This document shows positions 13,175 through 25,680 of a DNA stretch of 64,000 nucleotides, in pieces. The notes beneath the pieces are model-generated. The model worked only from the letters and a program-made list of their open reading frames with translations. It did not search any database and had not been told where the DNA came from. The stretch spans positions 488,810-552,809 of the forward strand of contig VXAU01004724.1 in NCBI GenBank assembly GCA_013399695.1. Reading direction: 5' to 3'. How positions within the stretch are numbered: the stretch's first letter is position 1; every line of letters starts with the position of its first letter. The DNA comes from Formicarius rufipectus (Eukaryota > Chordata > Aves > Passeriformes > Formicariidae). A program made the translations under genes and the position numbers.

Positions 13175-16100
13175 CTGAAAAAATTTCACCATGTACTGCT
13201 GGATTAAGAAATATGGTTACTGTCAGAGATCCAAGTACAGCTTCCTTGTTTGTTATTGTGAATGAAGTACAATTATTGAGAAATGCATGCAAGCTATTGG
13301 TGCTCTAACCAAAGAAAGATGTTTGTGGTTTTAAGAGTGACAGAAAACAGGGAACAGCTTCTTCCTGACTCTTCTGTCTTACTATCCAGGGGAACAAAAC
13401 ACAGTTCATCTCTTCTAAGCAGCAGGACAATGATCCTGTCCCATACCTTGGTGTCACCTCCTTAAACACCACAAAGAGTCTCTTGCTCTGGATTGAAAAA
13501 GACATTTCTGATGCCAGCTCAGATGTTGTCTTTAAGCATGAAGATAATGTTGTTTCTGAATTATTCCAGATTGCTGGAATTACTAATTGTTTTCCTGTGT
13601 GCATCCATTAAAAATACAATTATATCTTTTAAAGAAGGAAATAATTAAGAGTTGAAATGAAAGTGTTATATTTAGCCTAACTTAAAGAAAGAGCATCAGA
13701 CCTTAAGGGCAATCCTAGTTGTTGCCACTAATGCAGCAACTAAGAAAAGCTGTTGTCCCAGTCTGGACATGTCATAGAGTGCAGCCGTCGAGTCTTCTGC
13801 TGGGGAGTTTTATCAGTTGAATTGAATTTCTTCATAAAGCAAGATGCTGAGCAATACCGTTTTCCTCACAAGTTCCTGATAAACTAGTGAGAAATTCAAT
13901 ATTCTAGTGTTAACAAAACATATCCTGAAAGACAGGTCGTTTTGGCCACTGCCAAACAGCTTTCTGGAGATACGCTACTTTGTGATTGTAGTGTGTGATA
14001 AATCTGTTGCTTCTCAGGGACCCAAAGAGTAGAAAAGCTAGACCTAATGCCAAATTTTGAAAGAGAAGATTGGAAAACACAGGTAAAGTAAGAGGGGAAA
14101 TGGACAAGAAATGTGATCACTAGAACTATAAACTGGAAGTTCTTTGTGCTTGTTACTTTCTTTTCCTGAGGAATCTTGCTGCCTTTAGATTTCAGAGAAC
14201 AAGGATGACTGAAGTTTTGCAGAAATTCTCTCTCCCTTTTCTCTTAGGTTTTTAGGATTCATCTGTATGGCACTTTTCCAGCTGCTATGGCACTGTGGAG
14301 TTATTTTTTGCCTAGACAGCCATGTGGTATATGAACTATGAAATGCCCAGGTTTTTCTGGTACCCAGGCATATATTTTTTTAAATAGACCTTATTCATTC
14401 CTAGTCAGCCTACTAACCTTGTCCCTAGCCCATTCAAAAATGTTCTTTCTTAAATATTGTACAATATTATATATTGTATATAGATTATACGTGCTTTCTT
14501 TTGGGTTCATGGCTGCTGGCAAGCAAGGGCTTTCTCTGGGGACCACATACATGACAAATTACAAAGTGATTACTCAGAGCTGCAGCTGCTGATCTGAATC
14601 TGCATTGGGATGGGGAGAAGGCAGGACACTAAGGTATCCTATTGCTTGCTCAGGATCCCCAGTCACACTGGACCATCCTACTGCTGGCAGGCACTTGGAT
14701 ATTTCTAATTAAAAAATGTCAGAATTTATTGTTGCTTCAGATAGAAACAGAAATATAGGTCAATTTATTTCACAGAAGAGAACTATTCCTTTCTGAGCAG
14801 CCTTATTCCTGACTTAGGCTTGAATTCACCTGACTTCATGACTTTTTTCTGAATCTACTGACTCATACAGAGGATCTGGGGACACACTGAGCTGAAAGAA
14901 GGCACTTCTGTCAGATGTATAAACTGGAAAAGGAGACGGGGAATCCAAGCTTCTGCATTTGGAGCTGCTGAAAACAAGTCACTGTGTAATGTAAATTCCT
15001 ACATAGCCAAGACCCAGCTTTTCCTGGGTCCCTGTTGCAGAAGCGCAGAAATATCAGTGATGAGCCTGTTGTCTCCACTTTGCCTCTGCAGCTTCTACTA
15101 TGTAAGATACACAGATTCCTAAAAAAATACTTTTGTGATACCAGCTCCAAAAAGCATGACCAAAACCACTAGTCTCTGCTTCTGTTTAAGTGGAAGGGGA
15201 GATGAGAGGAGGAAGAAAGCAAAACAGAAGCTTATTCGAGTAATTAGGACATTACAGGAGTGTGTAAGGGAGTATCTGTGGGTAGCTTTACTACTCCTTC
15301 TGCCTCTCCCATCTGCAAAGGAGAGAGGCTCGGTACATATATCACAGACTGACTAAATAGTTGCAATTCCACCCAGAGGAAAGCAGGAGTGTACAGCTTT
15401 TTGCCAACACTGGACGCTTGCCAAGATCTGTGGTATTTAAGCAGTCATGACTTTGTCTTCATCTGCACAGATTAAATATGGATGTGTATATTAATTATGT
15501 AAATGTGAAACTGCAGATCTCAATCAAGCAGAGCCAAGGATACACTATCCTTTGCAAGTGCTGATTGATGCCACACACACAAGAAAAACAGAGACCATTC
15601 AGCTCATTGCTATGTATATTCTGGAGAGGGGAGGGAAGGAAGAAGGGAAATTTGGAAGTAAACAGTGTTTTGTAATGAGAATGAAACCATAAATGCCACA
15701 ACTTTCTAGAATACCTAATAGTCGCTACTCAGCAAAGCAGAATGGTTACTTTGCAGAAGACAGCTTTAGAAGATGGTGAAAACAAATACTTAGAGTGAGA
15801 TGAACACTATCAGATTTAGTCAAGACACTTGTAACAGTTTTAGTCAGGGGTTGAGTTTGAGCCATGGTGTGACATGGTAGAAAAACACGATTTTTCTGTA
15901 ACTTGATGCAAGTCATTAACAAGTCTGGAAATTAGTGGTACTATGTCACTGTGAGCTTGATGTTCTGGGACAGAGGATGGGCAATCTTTCTAGGTTTGGC
16001 TTTGTGTTTGATAGCAAGACAAATTTTGACCTGTTTGTTTGCATGTTTAGTTTTAAGAAGAAGAGTATGATGTAGGCTTTCAAGGAAGGTAAGTTGGATT

Positions 16101-16260
16101 CCACATGTGAAATTTCCAAATTCCTGCCAATGCACACAAAGAATGGTGTGTTGTTAGAGAAATCTCACCCTGGAGCCAATGACTCGCACCCATCTCCATT
16201 CAGAAGAGCCAAACCCCAACACTTCCATGTGTCCCGGACACCATTCTCTCACCTGACCTA
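13175..16260. other. Noncoding spacer, no gene recognised
   Basis: Sequence up to the first sizeable CR1 copy. It contains a 16-bp perfect palindrome at 14453-14468, listed separately. Open frames are under 100 codons, often overlapping in antisense, and none has a recognisable domain. No splice-flanked exon was convincing. Confidence 0.55.
14453..14468. other. 16-bp perfect palindrome
   Basis: AATATTGTACAATATT is identical to its own reverse complement. The next flanking pair (A and A) breaks the symmetry, so it is exactly 8 bp per arm. A second AT-rich near-palindrome, ATATTGTATAT, follows immediately. It could form a small cruciform or a symmetric protein site, but AT-rich DNA produces such palindromes by chance. 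Confidence 0.9.
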
Positions 16261-16598
16261 GCTGTGGCCTTCCAATACCTTGAAGGGAGCCTACAAGAAA
16301 GATGGAGAGAGTCTGTTTACAAGGGCATGTAGTGACAGGATAAGGGGCAATGGTTTTAAACTGAAAGAGAGCAGGTTTAGATTAGATATTAGGAAAAGTT
16401 CTCTATGTGAGGGTGGTGAGGTATTGGAACACATTACCCAGACAGGTTGTGGATGTCCCATTGCTGGAAGATTTCAAGGCCAGGCTGATGGAGCTCAGAG
16501 CAATGTGGTCTAGTGAAAGGTGTCCTTGCCCATGACAGGGGAATTCGAACTGGATGATCTTTAAGGTCCCTTCCAATCCAGGCCATTCTATGATTCTT
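16261..16598 (+). mobile_element. CR1 LINE, 3'-terminal 338 bp
   Basis: A 5'-truncated avian CR1 retrotransposon in plus orientation. It begins in the typical internal block (GCTGTGGCCTTCCAATACCT), continues through the familiar CR1 3' UTR landmarks (a block with ATTAGATATTAGG, GTGAGGGTGGTGAGG and GATGATCTTTAAGGTCCC), and ends in the octamer tail ATTCTATGATTCT. ORF1 and ORF2 are missing, so it cannot move by itself. It differs in sequence from the copy at 25681-26030, which suggests a different CR1 subfamily. The short ORF inside it (16280-16513) is an artefact of the repeat. Confidence 0.95.
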
Positions 16599-17559
16599 CT
16601 GCCATCAAGGTTGAGTATTGGGTGCTCCCTGCTCAGGACCACCTGCTCAGCACAGGGGGTCTATTGAGAAATATGACCTCCTGCAAAGTCACAGTTAGTT
16701 TTGACTCCTACTTCTCTAGCATCTCCTTCCAAGGGCTTGAGGTAATCTGATTTTAGGATATCCTTGCACCACGAAGGATGTATCGAATGGTTCAGGATAA
16801 GTAACACACTTATTCCTACCTAAGTTTTTCCAGTTGACTTTGTGTTCGGTGCATTCTGACTGCTGGCCTTAAGGTGTCTGTCACTCTCTTCAGGGAGCTG
16901 CAATGGGCTTTTCTGGTGGTTTGGAAGCAACAGTGATTTTTAGGTGAGATAATTGTAATGCATCTTCTGAATAGATCAGTGAGATGTGAGTGACCTGCAG
17001 GTCAGGATCAACATCCTGCACTCTCTCAGCTGCCTCTGTTCATCCAACTGGAATACAAGGCTGCTCTGCCCCCATGGACTGTGATGACCATGGGAGTTGG
17101 GTAGGGGGATACCCTGTCTTGATACATGTGGTTGTAGAGTTGCCCTGTGTGCAATGAGAGATGTCAGAAAGACCAGGAATATCCAAGTAGACTGTTAGCA
17201 CATAAATGCCTCTGATAATCACAGATCTTGGACATGCAGAAAACTGCCTTTCTCCACATGTCTCCTTTTTGACTTCTGTCTTAGCTGACTTTATATCACG
17301 GAGTTGAAATTCTGCTATGGATAGACTAAAGCCATTCCAGGAAACAGGTTTTCCTATATAAGTGGCTTGGGAATTGACAGCCAACACATGAATTAACAGG
17401 TCTTCTCTCCTGAGAACCTGTGAGCTTTCTCAGTTTCGACTTTCAAATATTTTTCCAGACCATATGTGAGAGGAGAGCTAGAGAGACAGGACTACCTAGA
17501 GAAAAAGCAGAGACAGAAAGACAGTGTGTCTGTTGACTCTGGTCTGCACCCAGGCAGAG
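16599..17559. other. Spacer between two CR1 copies
   Basis: About 960 bp separating two same-orientation CR1 tails. The longest frame (115 codons, minus strand, 17040-17387) has no recognisable domain. No other element or signal was recognised. Confidence 0.55.
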
Positions 17560-17637
17560 CCCATGGCAGTGGTGTTGGAACTGGATGATCTTCAAGGTCC
17601 CTTCCAACCCAAGCCATTCCCTGATTCTGTGATTCTT
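17560..17637 (+). mobile_element. CR1 LINE, last 78 bp
   Basis: It matches the end of the 16261-16598 copy almost word for word: CCCATGGCAG, then TTGGAACTGGATGATCTT, then CAAGGTCCCTTCCAACCC, and the octamer tail GATTCTGTGATTCTT. It is severely 5'-truncated and has no coding content. Orientation is the same as the neighbouring copy about 1 kb upstream. Confidence 0.93.
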
Positions 17638-20600
17638 GTAGGCTCCCTGAAGGTACTTTGGCCATTTTTCTGCAAACGTCTACACTGTGAAACTTGGTAT
17701 TCTTGTTCTTGAAGTGAACTTTCTATTGTTTTAAGTCTTATATATTAGTTGCTCAGGTTTCACTTTCTTAACCACAGAAAGCTACACCAGGAGCTCCAAC
17801 CTTCCTGTGATTTGGTATAGGTTTCAGAGCCTGCACTGGCAGCTCCCACATACCTGTGTTTCTAGGAGGAAACATTTGGGTGTTCAAGTCTTCAGCTGCA
17901 TGCTTCAGAAATCTTTGTCAGGTGTTCAATTTCTGCCTTTATTCTGGTAGGATGTTTATATGTGCACTCACCCATTTGTTTCCTTGCACTTCCCCATTCT
18001 TGTAACTGAAAATTGGCTGGTCTTTCATTTGGCTAAACTGGAAATTAAATCCTGACAAGCAGATTAAACAAAGAGGCAAAGAGACACATGAATTACTATT
18101 AAACACCAAAAAGTTTAGTGTGGGCATTTAAAAGTGTTCCTAAACCTGAATAAATTCCTTTCAAAATAATTTAAACTTAGCAAGGATGTTCAAAACATAA
18201 AGAAAATTAGCCCTTTAAGATTTGTTAGACACAGACAACAAATTGCATATACATATACGTTCATTCACTTTTAAATTCATCTCCTGCTTACTTGGACCAC
18301 AAGTTTTAGCCTAACTTTGACTCCTAAAATTTGGAAAATTTTAGTCAAAGGTCAGCCTAAAGAGTCATTAGGAAACCTGATCAAGTGACAACCTTGAAAG
18401 TGTATCTGTTTGACTTCTGCCCATGTTTCTTGCAAACTTTAAAGCATACAGTCAGGTTTGAGAGGCAGATGTAAATTGAGTGAAGTGGCAGTGATGAAGA
18501 GCTGTGTGACAGGGTTCCTTACCTGTGCACTGCATTACAGATGAGGGCATTTAGCAATCAGGTTTACTCAGGAAAGGACAAACTTGTTTAGTGTCTTAAC
18601 CACAAGCTCATTTTCGAGTCTCAGGCCTTTCATAATGTGTCATAACTGGTTTGCTGATCATAATTCAGTACAATTCTCTGGACTAAATGGACTGGTCACC
18701 TCTGCCATGTGTTTTACATAATTAAATTCTGCCTTTTCAATCACCAGCTTTCCTATGTGATATTTTGACTGGAGAGTAGAGGGAAAAAATTACAGCAAAC
18801 TCAATTAGAATAGGAGTTACTTTTAATTATTTTCTGATCCCAGACTCCACCAAAAAGGTTTTGTATGCTCAAATTAAAAATTTAAACTTAATTTTCTGCT
18901 GCCAGTCTGCTGAGTCCATGTTATGTGAGTGTCCTCCTGCCCCACCCCCATATTGTGTTAATTGCTGTCTGGTTTGGATCTGCCATCTATTCCCTTATGG
19001 ACAGATTCCCATTAACAAAAATCAAGGGCAAAAAGGAAAACCAGAAACCTGTCAGATTAGAGCATCTGGGGACCTTGTCCACAGAGATGGTGAAGAAGCC
19101 AGAACACAGGCAGAGAAAGTGAAACTCTGTTTTCTTTTTCCTTCCAGGTCAAACTGTCTTATGGGACAAATGCTGGGGAGAAATTGTGAATCCTGCTACC
19201 TCCGGTCTTCTTCTGAGGAAATTAAGCATTTCAGCCTTCTGCGCTCCCAGTTTACAAAACAGCTGAAGATTTTTGTCCTTGAAAAGGCTTGCAAAATTTG
19301 GAATGACCTCAGAATGTTTTTTACGTGTGCTTATAAATATTAAATGATTGTGTGTAATATAGTTTGAAACTGTAGTATTTAATATGTGACATTATGAAAG
19401 TCACAGCTGTGTTAGGAGAACACACAGACCCACACACCAGCAGCTGAAATCCACCCCACAAAAAGAGTTGAAAACATTTACCTGAGAATCCTGAAACACA
19501 AGGGAGATATGGGTTTGTCACCATGGAGATGCAGCTGTTTCTAAAGCTTTTTGCTTTCATTTAGCCATCTATATAATTAGTGTGGGAAAGGTCAGAGAGA
19601 CATAGAAAAAGAGAGGGGAAAACCTATGAGGAGTGTGAGGAGTGCTAGATGGTCAGGGAAAAAAGATGGATTAAAAAAAAAAAAACCAACCCTGTCTTCA
19701 TAAGATAAACAGTAGAAAGAGATGAATGGAGGCCCCTCTTCTTTGGTTTCAAAAAATATTTCATCGTTTTTCTTCAGATAAGTTTAAATGATTAAAAATT
19801 GCCTGATACCAGGCCTTAAAAGAAAGTGATAATAGGGAGTATAAGACATAAACAAAATATTATATTTTTAATAGATACACAAATAAGTGAATAAATTATA
19901 GGTTGAAAGGGAAAATCTTGATATGTCTTGGCAAAAACTCATATGAAAGTGACTGTTAAATCAAAGTTATTACTGCTTATGATTAATCAGTTTGGCCAGG
20001 TACATCTACAACTTCACACTCTGACTTGCACATGTATTTTATATGTGCATCCTGGGAAGCTTAAAATTTCCTTTCCATCACATTTTTAAAAATCTTTATA
20101 GAGAATTAAATTGTGTTGGGGAGAATCAAGAAGTTAATCAAAGACAAAATCCAATCAAGATTTCCTTGGAAAGTATATCTAGAATTACCCTGTTACACCT
20201 GGGATATTTTTCTTTATATCAATAGCTTTTTCATTGCCAAACACATTCCACAATACATGCACACAGCAAATGTTCTTGAACAATGTGATTTCATTCCTCC
20301 ATTTATAATAACATAAATGAAAACAGTAAAATGAGAATAGTAGGAGCTTCATCTCTAAGTAATAAAGTGTCTTTCTTCTGTTGTGTTCAAAATCACATTT
20401 ATTTCATTTGCTTAAGGTCATAAATGAAAAAGTGTCAGAAATATTTGCAAATTTGAAACTCAAACCAAAATCTGTTAAATAAAATTGCTGTTATTTATGT
20501 TATTTTGTTGATTCCAGAAAATTCATTTTCAGAATAAGATGAAACCTTGATCACCCAACTGTGGCTGTTTTCTGCTATTTTCAGATAGCTCTCTCTTTGC

Positions 20601-21651
20601 AGAAAAGAAGTAAAAGATTGTGCAAATCAACCCATGGGAAAAAATACCCAAATCAAAAAACACAGACGCCATGAAGATTCACCATATCAGAATATCATGT
20701 TCCAGTTTTGTATAAAACACTCTTCTCTTGACATGATAACCAGGTCAAACACATTTTTTTTACTTCTTCTCTCCTAGAACTCTGCATACTGCATTTCATG
20801 CCGTGTTCTCAAAAACTATCAGAAGTAAAACTCACGAAGTTAATTATTTTGTCTTGTTCAGTCAGACTATTGTGATCTTCCTTATTTTCACACATAAGAT
20901 GAAGTGCTTTCATCCCTGCTAGACTAGGATTCCCCCACCTGCTAAGCAAGTAACTCCAATCCATACACACATACCTGTGTACTATAGTTTTCCACACAAA
21001 GCCATCAGTTTTAAATCTTACACCCAAGAATCTGCCATTGTAGAAATAGTAGTTTCTTGATGCTTATTAGGCTTTTTTTATTGTTATTATCTTGGTGCTT
21101 ATTATTTGTATTAACTTGATGGACTGAAGCCTTATTAGTGCTCTTCAGAATTAATATACTAACTAAAGGCCAGGGAATTATGTGTGTATATAAAGGAGCA
21201 CGTGGACTTCAAGTGAAGTTTCTGTAGAAATGTCTGTTTGATGCAAATGAGTTTTACCAAACTGGGAGAACTTCAGGGGTTTGCATTTTCTCATCTTTTC
21301 AGACGTTAACAGGTTCTGTATGGCTGGATTTTCATTCTCTACCCTTTCCTAACTCAGTGAAACTATCTGTTTGCAATCTCAAATCTTCAAGTACACGTTA
21401 GCTCAGTGGGGCTAATAAATTCACCTCTATTGTCAGATGCAACGTGCTCGAAGTTCAGGCACACTATTAAAAGCAAAGCAACTTCATCCTAGATCTCATT
21501 ACTGAGATAAAGACAGAACAACTGGTAAAGATAGTTCTAATATCCTATTAGGTGACTGAAACTCCGTATCTGCTAGTTTGCAAGCTAATTAGATTAACTG
21601 GAGCATCTGCAATTAGTTCATTAAAATCCAGAGGTTTACCTGTCTTCTCTC
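17638..21651. other. Noncoding spacer, no gene recognised
   Basis: AT-rich sequence with a 160-codon plus-strand ORF (18861-19343) that shows no domain, signal peptide or convincing splice context. It also contains a hairpin at 18315-18351, listed separately, and an A-rich stretch at 19672-19684. A TATATAAAGG string at 21187-21196 followed by a CACGTG E-box is not associated with a usable reading frame. Confidence 0.55.
18315..18351. other. Imperfect inverted repeat (hairpin)
   Basis: The left arm CTTTGACTCCTAAAATTT pairs with the right arm AAATTTTAGTCAAAG across a GGA loop. Pairing is complete apart from a 3-base CCT bulge in the left arm, giving about 15 bp of stem. There is no flanking T run, so it is not a bacterial-type terminator. 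It could be chance, a tiny MITE-like remnant, or an RNA hairpin if transcribed. Confidence 0.75.
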
Positions 21652-21667
21652 TTTTTTTTTTTTTTTT
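21652..21667. repeat. T16 homopolymer
   Basis: Sixteen consecutive T residues after a CTCTC stretch. No recognisable retroposed sequence lies on its minus-strand 5' side, so I cannot say that it is a poly(A) tail. Homopolymers this long are common sequencing and assembly error sites. Confidence 0.9.
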
Positions 21668-23396
21668 AATGTGGCCTAAGAGCACTTTTATGAGGAAGTT
21701 CCAGATAAATTGAGATGTGCCATGATTGTATCTCTTGACCTCCTCTCATACTGTACTTGGGCCTTAAATCATTGTCTTTCACAATGAGGCTTTCCTGTCT
21801 GATGTTAAGGTATGCTCTGTGCAAAGGTGAGAAAGCTCATCCCAATTAATATAAACTTTCATTTTCTAATGTCCTTAATTATTAGAGTTTTGGATCTCTT
21901 GTGCTTAAAATGTCCCATCTCCTGAGCATTAACAAATCTACAACTTTTTGCCTGAGGAACACCAGAAGAGAAATGTTTGCAGTTGGCACATGCACATGTT
22001 TGTGTGTGTTTGAATAAAGTAAGGAAAGTTTAAGAGAAGAGTTTTGTAGCAAATGAGAACTATATAGGTTGTTAGGTATCAGAACAATGGGAGCAATATG
22101 CAATTGTGGCAGTGTGGGGAAGATCTCTTTGCTTTGTGTGCAGTTAATTCATCCATGACAAAACTTCACTGTCACGTACTCAGATGCACTGTTTTCAAGC
22201 TGTGTTCCCAGGAATGGCCAGAAAAAATTGTCATTTCTGGAGTTCTCTGGCTACATGAAGGTTTGTGCAAGATCAGTCTGGTTAAAAGCAGTTCTTTCTG
22301 GATTTTGCACCATTTTGAACTTATCTGTAACATATACTGACAAACAATTCAATCATTGGAAGAATATCAAAGTACCCAAGATCTGAAATACATAACTGCA
22401 AATCAATCCCTTTTTCTACTTTAGCTAGACAATATATCCATTAAAAAACTGACAGCTCGTCCAATTTTAAGGGGAAATAATGTTAATGATGTTTGTAAAC
22501 TGGCAGGTATTGATGTGGGAAAGGCTTACTAAGCATATTTCATGATCATGTCTGAATTATTCAAATAACATTTCTTGCTTTCTTGTCTTGCTGCTGTCTG
22601 CTATGGAGTGCAAAGGCACAGTAAGTCGGACAGTCAGACAGTTAATACCACTCCTTTTGACTACTTTTGTTGTTTCCTGCACGAAGCAGGACAGTGCATG
22701 GCAGGAGGAAATGCTCATTTCTGTGGCAGCAGAGCTGGGGCTCTTCCTGTGTGTTTTCATATTACAACATGCAGAATCCCTGGGGCAAAATTCACCACAG
22801 AGTCTGTCACAGTGAACAGGAAACCCTCCAAAGGCTGCAGGGCAAGCTCTGCTCTTGCTCTTTGCAGAGGAACCCCTCACTGATGGAAGCTGCTGCTGGG
22901 GCAAGGCATTCAGAATTTTGCAGGTGGATGAGGTGCCAGATCCCAAACTGCTGCTGGAGAAGGAATTAAATTCAGGAGTCATTTATGCTCCTGAAAATGC
23001 AGCACTGGGTCTGCAAAGAGCTGGCCAGCACACAGGGATGAATGAGGCCGTGGATGGGTTAGCAGCTGTCTTGTTCTCCACCACCCGAGTGGGGAACTGA
23101 TTCAGCAGGATAAACTGGGAGCACTGGACCCGGAAAGCAACCACTCTTACAAAACCAGCAGAGCATATCCATTTGACTTTTGATTGACTCCCCAGTGTCT
23201 GAATGATGAGAAATTCGTGTGTCTTTCAATTCAAGCAACACAAAGACAAAAGGGAAAGAAGGAAAAGGGGGGCAAATAACCCCAAAGCTATACACAATCA
23301 GACAAGGAAATGTTCCCATGGTGTTGATGTTAATGAGGAAATTCACCATATTTACACCATCCAGCTGTTATTTCCTTTTGTAATATATACATTTAA
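21668..23396. other. Noncoding spacer with a GC-richer patch
   Basis: The interval 22560-23110 is somewhat richer in G and C than its surroundings and carries several overlapping open frames on both strands (up to 141 codons). None of the translations is recognisable. Overlapping frames on both strands are what a locally low stop-codon density produces, so I do not call a gene. Confidence 0.5.
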
Positions 23397-23436
23397 ATGA
23401 TGATGATGATTATTATTATTATTGTTGTCATTATTA
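23397..23436. repeat. Compound (ATG)n/(ATT)n trinucleotide repeat
   Basis: Four ATG/TGA-phase units pass into five TTA-phase units, then degenerate through TTGTTGTCATTATTA. It is a compound trinucleotide microsatellite of about 40 bases with substitutions at the right edge, indicating some age. Confidence 0.88.
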
Positions 23437-23884
23437 CTCCTTCCCAGGAAACTACTTCCATTACTGATATTCTGTGCCAGATGTGAATATGCTTTTCATT
23501 GTTTCAGTGTTGGGTATTTGGTAATTATAACATCTATAGTCAGTGCTACCAACAGTCCCTGGAAGTGATTTGTTGTTCTTCTGTACAGTCAGATCTTCCT
23601 ATGATGTGTTTCTGCATTTCCACTAAATACGAGCATTGGCAAACTACCACTGTGCTGAGTCTCTTCAACTTAACTTGCACAGAAATCCTGTGTGATGTAG
23701 GAAAAGTAAGTGTTCTTTCTCCCTCTGTAAAAGAAAGTTTGTACTCTTGCTCCTTCTTACTGTCTAAGGTTTTACTAAACAAATGGAATTCCATGATGCT
23801 TTTCAGTGTCAATTTCCCATTGACTGAAAGGTCTTAAATATTTTTTTTATCCTCTTTCCTTCTTTACTTTTCCTTAATTTCTCC

Positions 23885-23902
23885 CTCTCTCTCTCTCTCT
23901 CT
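23885..23902. repeat. (CT)9 microsatellite in a pyrimidine tract
   Basis: Nine CT units at the right end of a roughly 50-base pyrimidine-rich stretch starting near 23850. It is followed by TTTGCC and no AG close enough to suggest a splice acceptor. A separate GGGAAGG purine-rich patch lies at 24061-24090. Confidence 0.9.
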
Positions 23903-25680
23903 TTGCCAACAAATGATAATTCATGTTCTAATAGATAAAACTTTCTTACAAGCAAAACAAAGAAAATACAGAATTTCATCTACAAATACAACAGAGCTAG
24001 GCTTTTGAGGAATATCTCAGTGTCAGCAAGAAATTCTCCACGTTTAGGATAAAGTTAATGGAGGGAAGGGGGGAAGGAAGGAAGATAAAGGAAAAATGTG
24101 GAATGGAGGGAAGACATTTATGCACTGCCACGCTTTGTGATTTTTAAAGCTCTTGGGACCTGCTTTCTAACACTGATGTCTTTTCCATTGCCTTTGAGAG
24201 AAGTGACAACTAGGGATTTTACCAAAGCTGATGAGAATTGACCTGCTTGAATGTTCAGGTAGACAACTGCATCCTACTAATTTTGTTGAGCTTTAGTTTT
24301 GTTTTTGCATCACAAAATTTGGGTCTTCTATATGTACCTCCTCCTATGAAAACTTAGAACAATAAATATATTGTTATTTACACACCATAAAATGGAAAAT
24401 AGTACACTGATATAACAATCCAATCCATTTATACTAACATTTTAAAAAGAGTTTGCCTGGATATATATCTTCATTTGATATACAGTGATTCCAAAAGTTT
24501 CATAGATCTTGTACAGATCAGAGTTCCTGCCCACTTGGCTCAGTCAGTTTCCTTGGGTCACACAGTGTGTAAGACTGTAAACTTGACTTGTTTATTATTT
24601 TAAAATCATTTATTTTCTTATTTTCCTGTCCCTGGGATAGCTGAATGCTGAGGAAAGGCATAGCCATGGCACATCAGTTATTTTTTCAGCTGTCAGATGA
24701 ATACATCTCCACTTTAATGTGAAAACTCCAGAAGATGTATTATGTATACAAATATGTTACAAACTGTGTCATGACATACAAAAAATAAGATCTGTCTGTT
24801 TGCCTGAGGATCCCTCAGCCAAAGTTGTTTACTTCCTCGCAGCTCTGTCTGGCTCTTGCAGTGAGCTGGTCTTTCATCTACATCCAAAACACCCCTTGCT
24901 CTGGATGTCCTCATTCCCCTACCGAGGAAGTTTCTGCACCTCCTCTCCCTGCACTGAACAGCACAGAACAACAAAGCCCATGCTCTCTGAAGACTTTGGA
25001 ATTAATCTGTATGAATTTATGAATCTTTTATGAGGCCATGTAACATGAAACATTTATTTATACGCATTACACTTAGTTTAATAGCTGGACAATAGCAGGA
25101 AAAGAACAACCTAAAATAATTGGAAGATACTTGCTGCTCAACTCAAATGATTGGTATAAAAACTCCTGAAGAGTTTCCTCTCACAGACCTCAACACCTGG
25201 TGACCTGAAAAGCACAGACTGAATCCATGACATCGATTGTATAAGGATGCAATACAGCAGGTAATTGTAAACCTTAAAAAAATAAAAGGCTGTAATGATG
25301 CACCATTGTGTTTTCGTCATGAAAATGAATGTGACACTTTTACTTCGTCTATCTGAAACTTGAAAAAGATCATTTTCCCAAGTTTTAGCATACTGCTAGT
25401 CAAACAAACTGAAAATATACATTGAACATAAAAAAATGTTAATGCATACTAAGAATATTTTGTAAATAGCCAAGTCAATATCCTGTCAAGAAACCAAACA
25501 TAGTGTAGATACAAAAAAAAAGGACTGGTTTGACCTATAATTCATCCCACCTACAAGGATATACGAAAACAACAATAAATCATCTGACCAGTTAGTGAGA
25601 AATAGGAGCAAAAACAGAAGCAAATGGTCACTAAGAAGTTTTGCAAGTTTAAGAATGTAGAATTTTGGTTGTTGATTCTG
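23903..25680. other. Noncoding spacer, no gene recognised
   Basis: AT-rich sequence between the CT repeat and the longest CR1 copy. It holds a GA-rich patch at 24061-24090 and a possible MIR trace at 24537-24573. Frames up to 104 codons overlap in antisense at 24714-25033 without recognisable products. Confidence 0.55.
24537..24573 (-). mobile_element. Possible MIR SINE core trace
   Basis: GGCTCAG, then CCTTGGGTCACACAGTGTGT and AAG resemble the reverse complement of the MIR core (the block around GCTGTGTGACCTTGGG). Only about 35 bases are alignable by eye. MIR elements are ancient and survive only as short fragments in birds, so a chance match is a real possibility. Confidence 0.22.

Noticed and set aside
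16280..16513. 77-codon ORF
   Set aside because: It lies entirely inside a CR1 3' region that does not encode protein.
18861..19343. 160-codon plus-strand ORF
   Set aside because: No recognisable domain or signal peptide, and a frame of this length is expected by chance in 64 kb.
21187..21204. TATATAAAGG followed by an E-box CACGTG
   Set aside because: The first downstream ATG closes after three codons and no splice donor at a sensible distance was seen.
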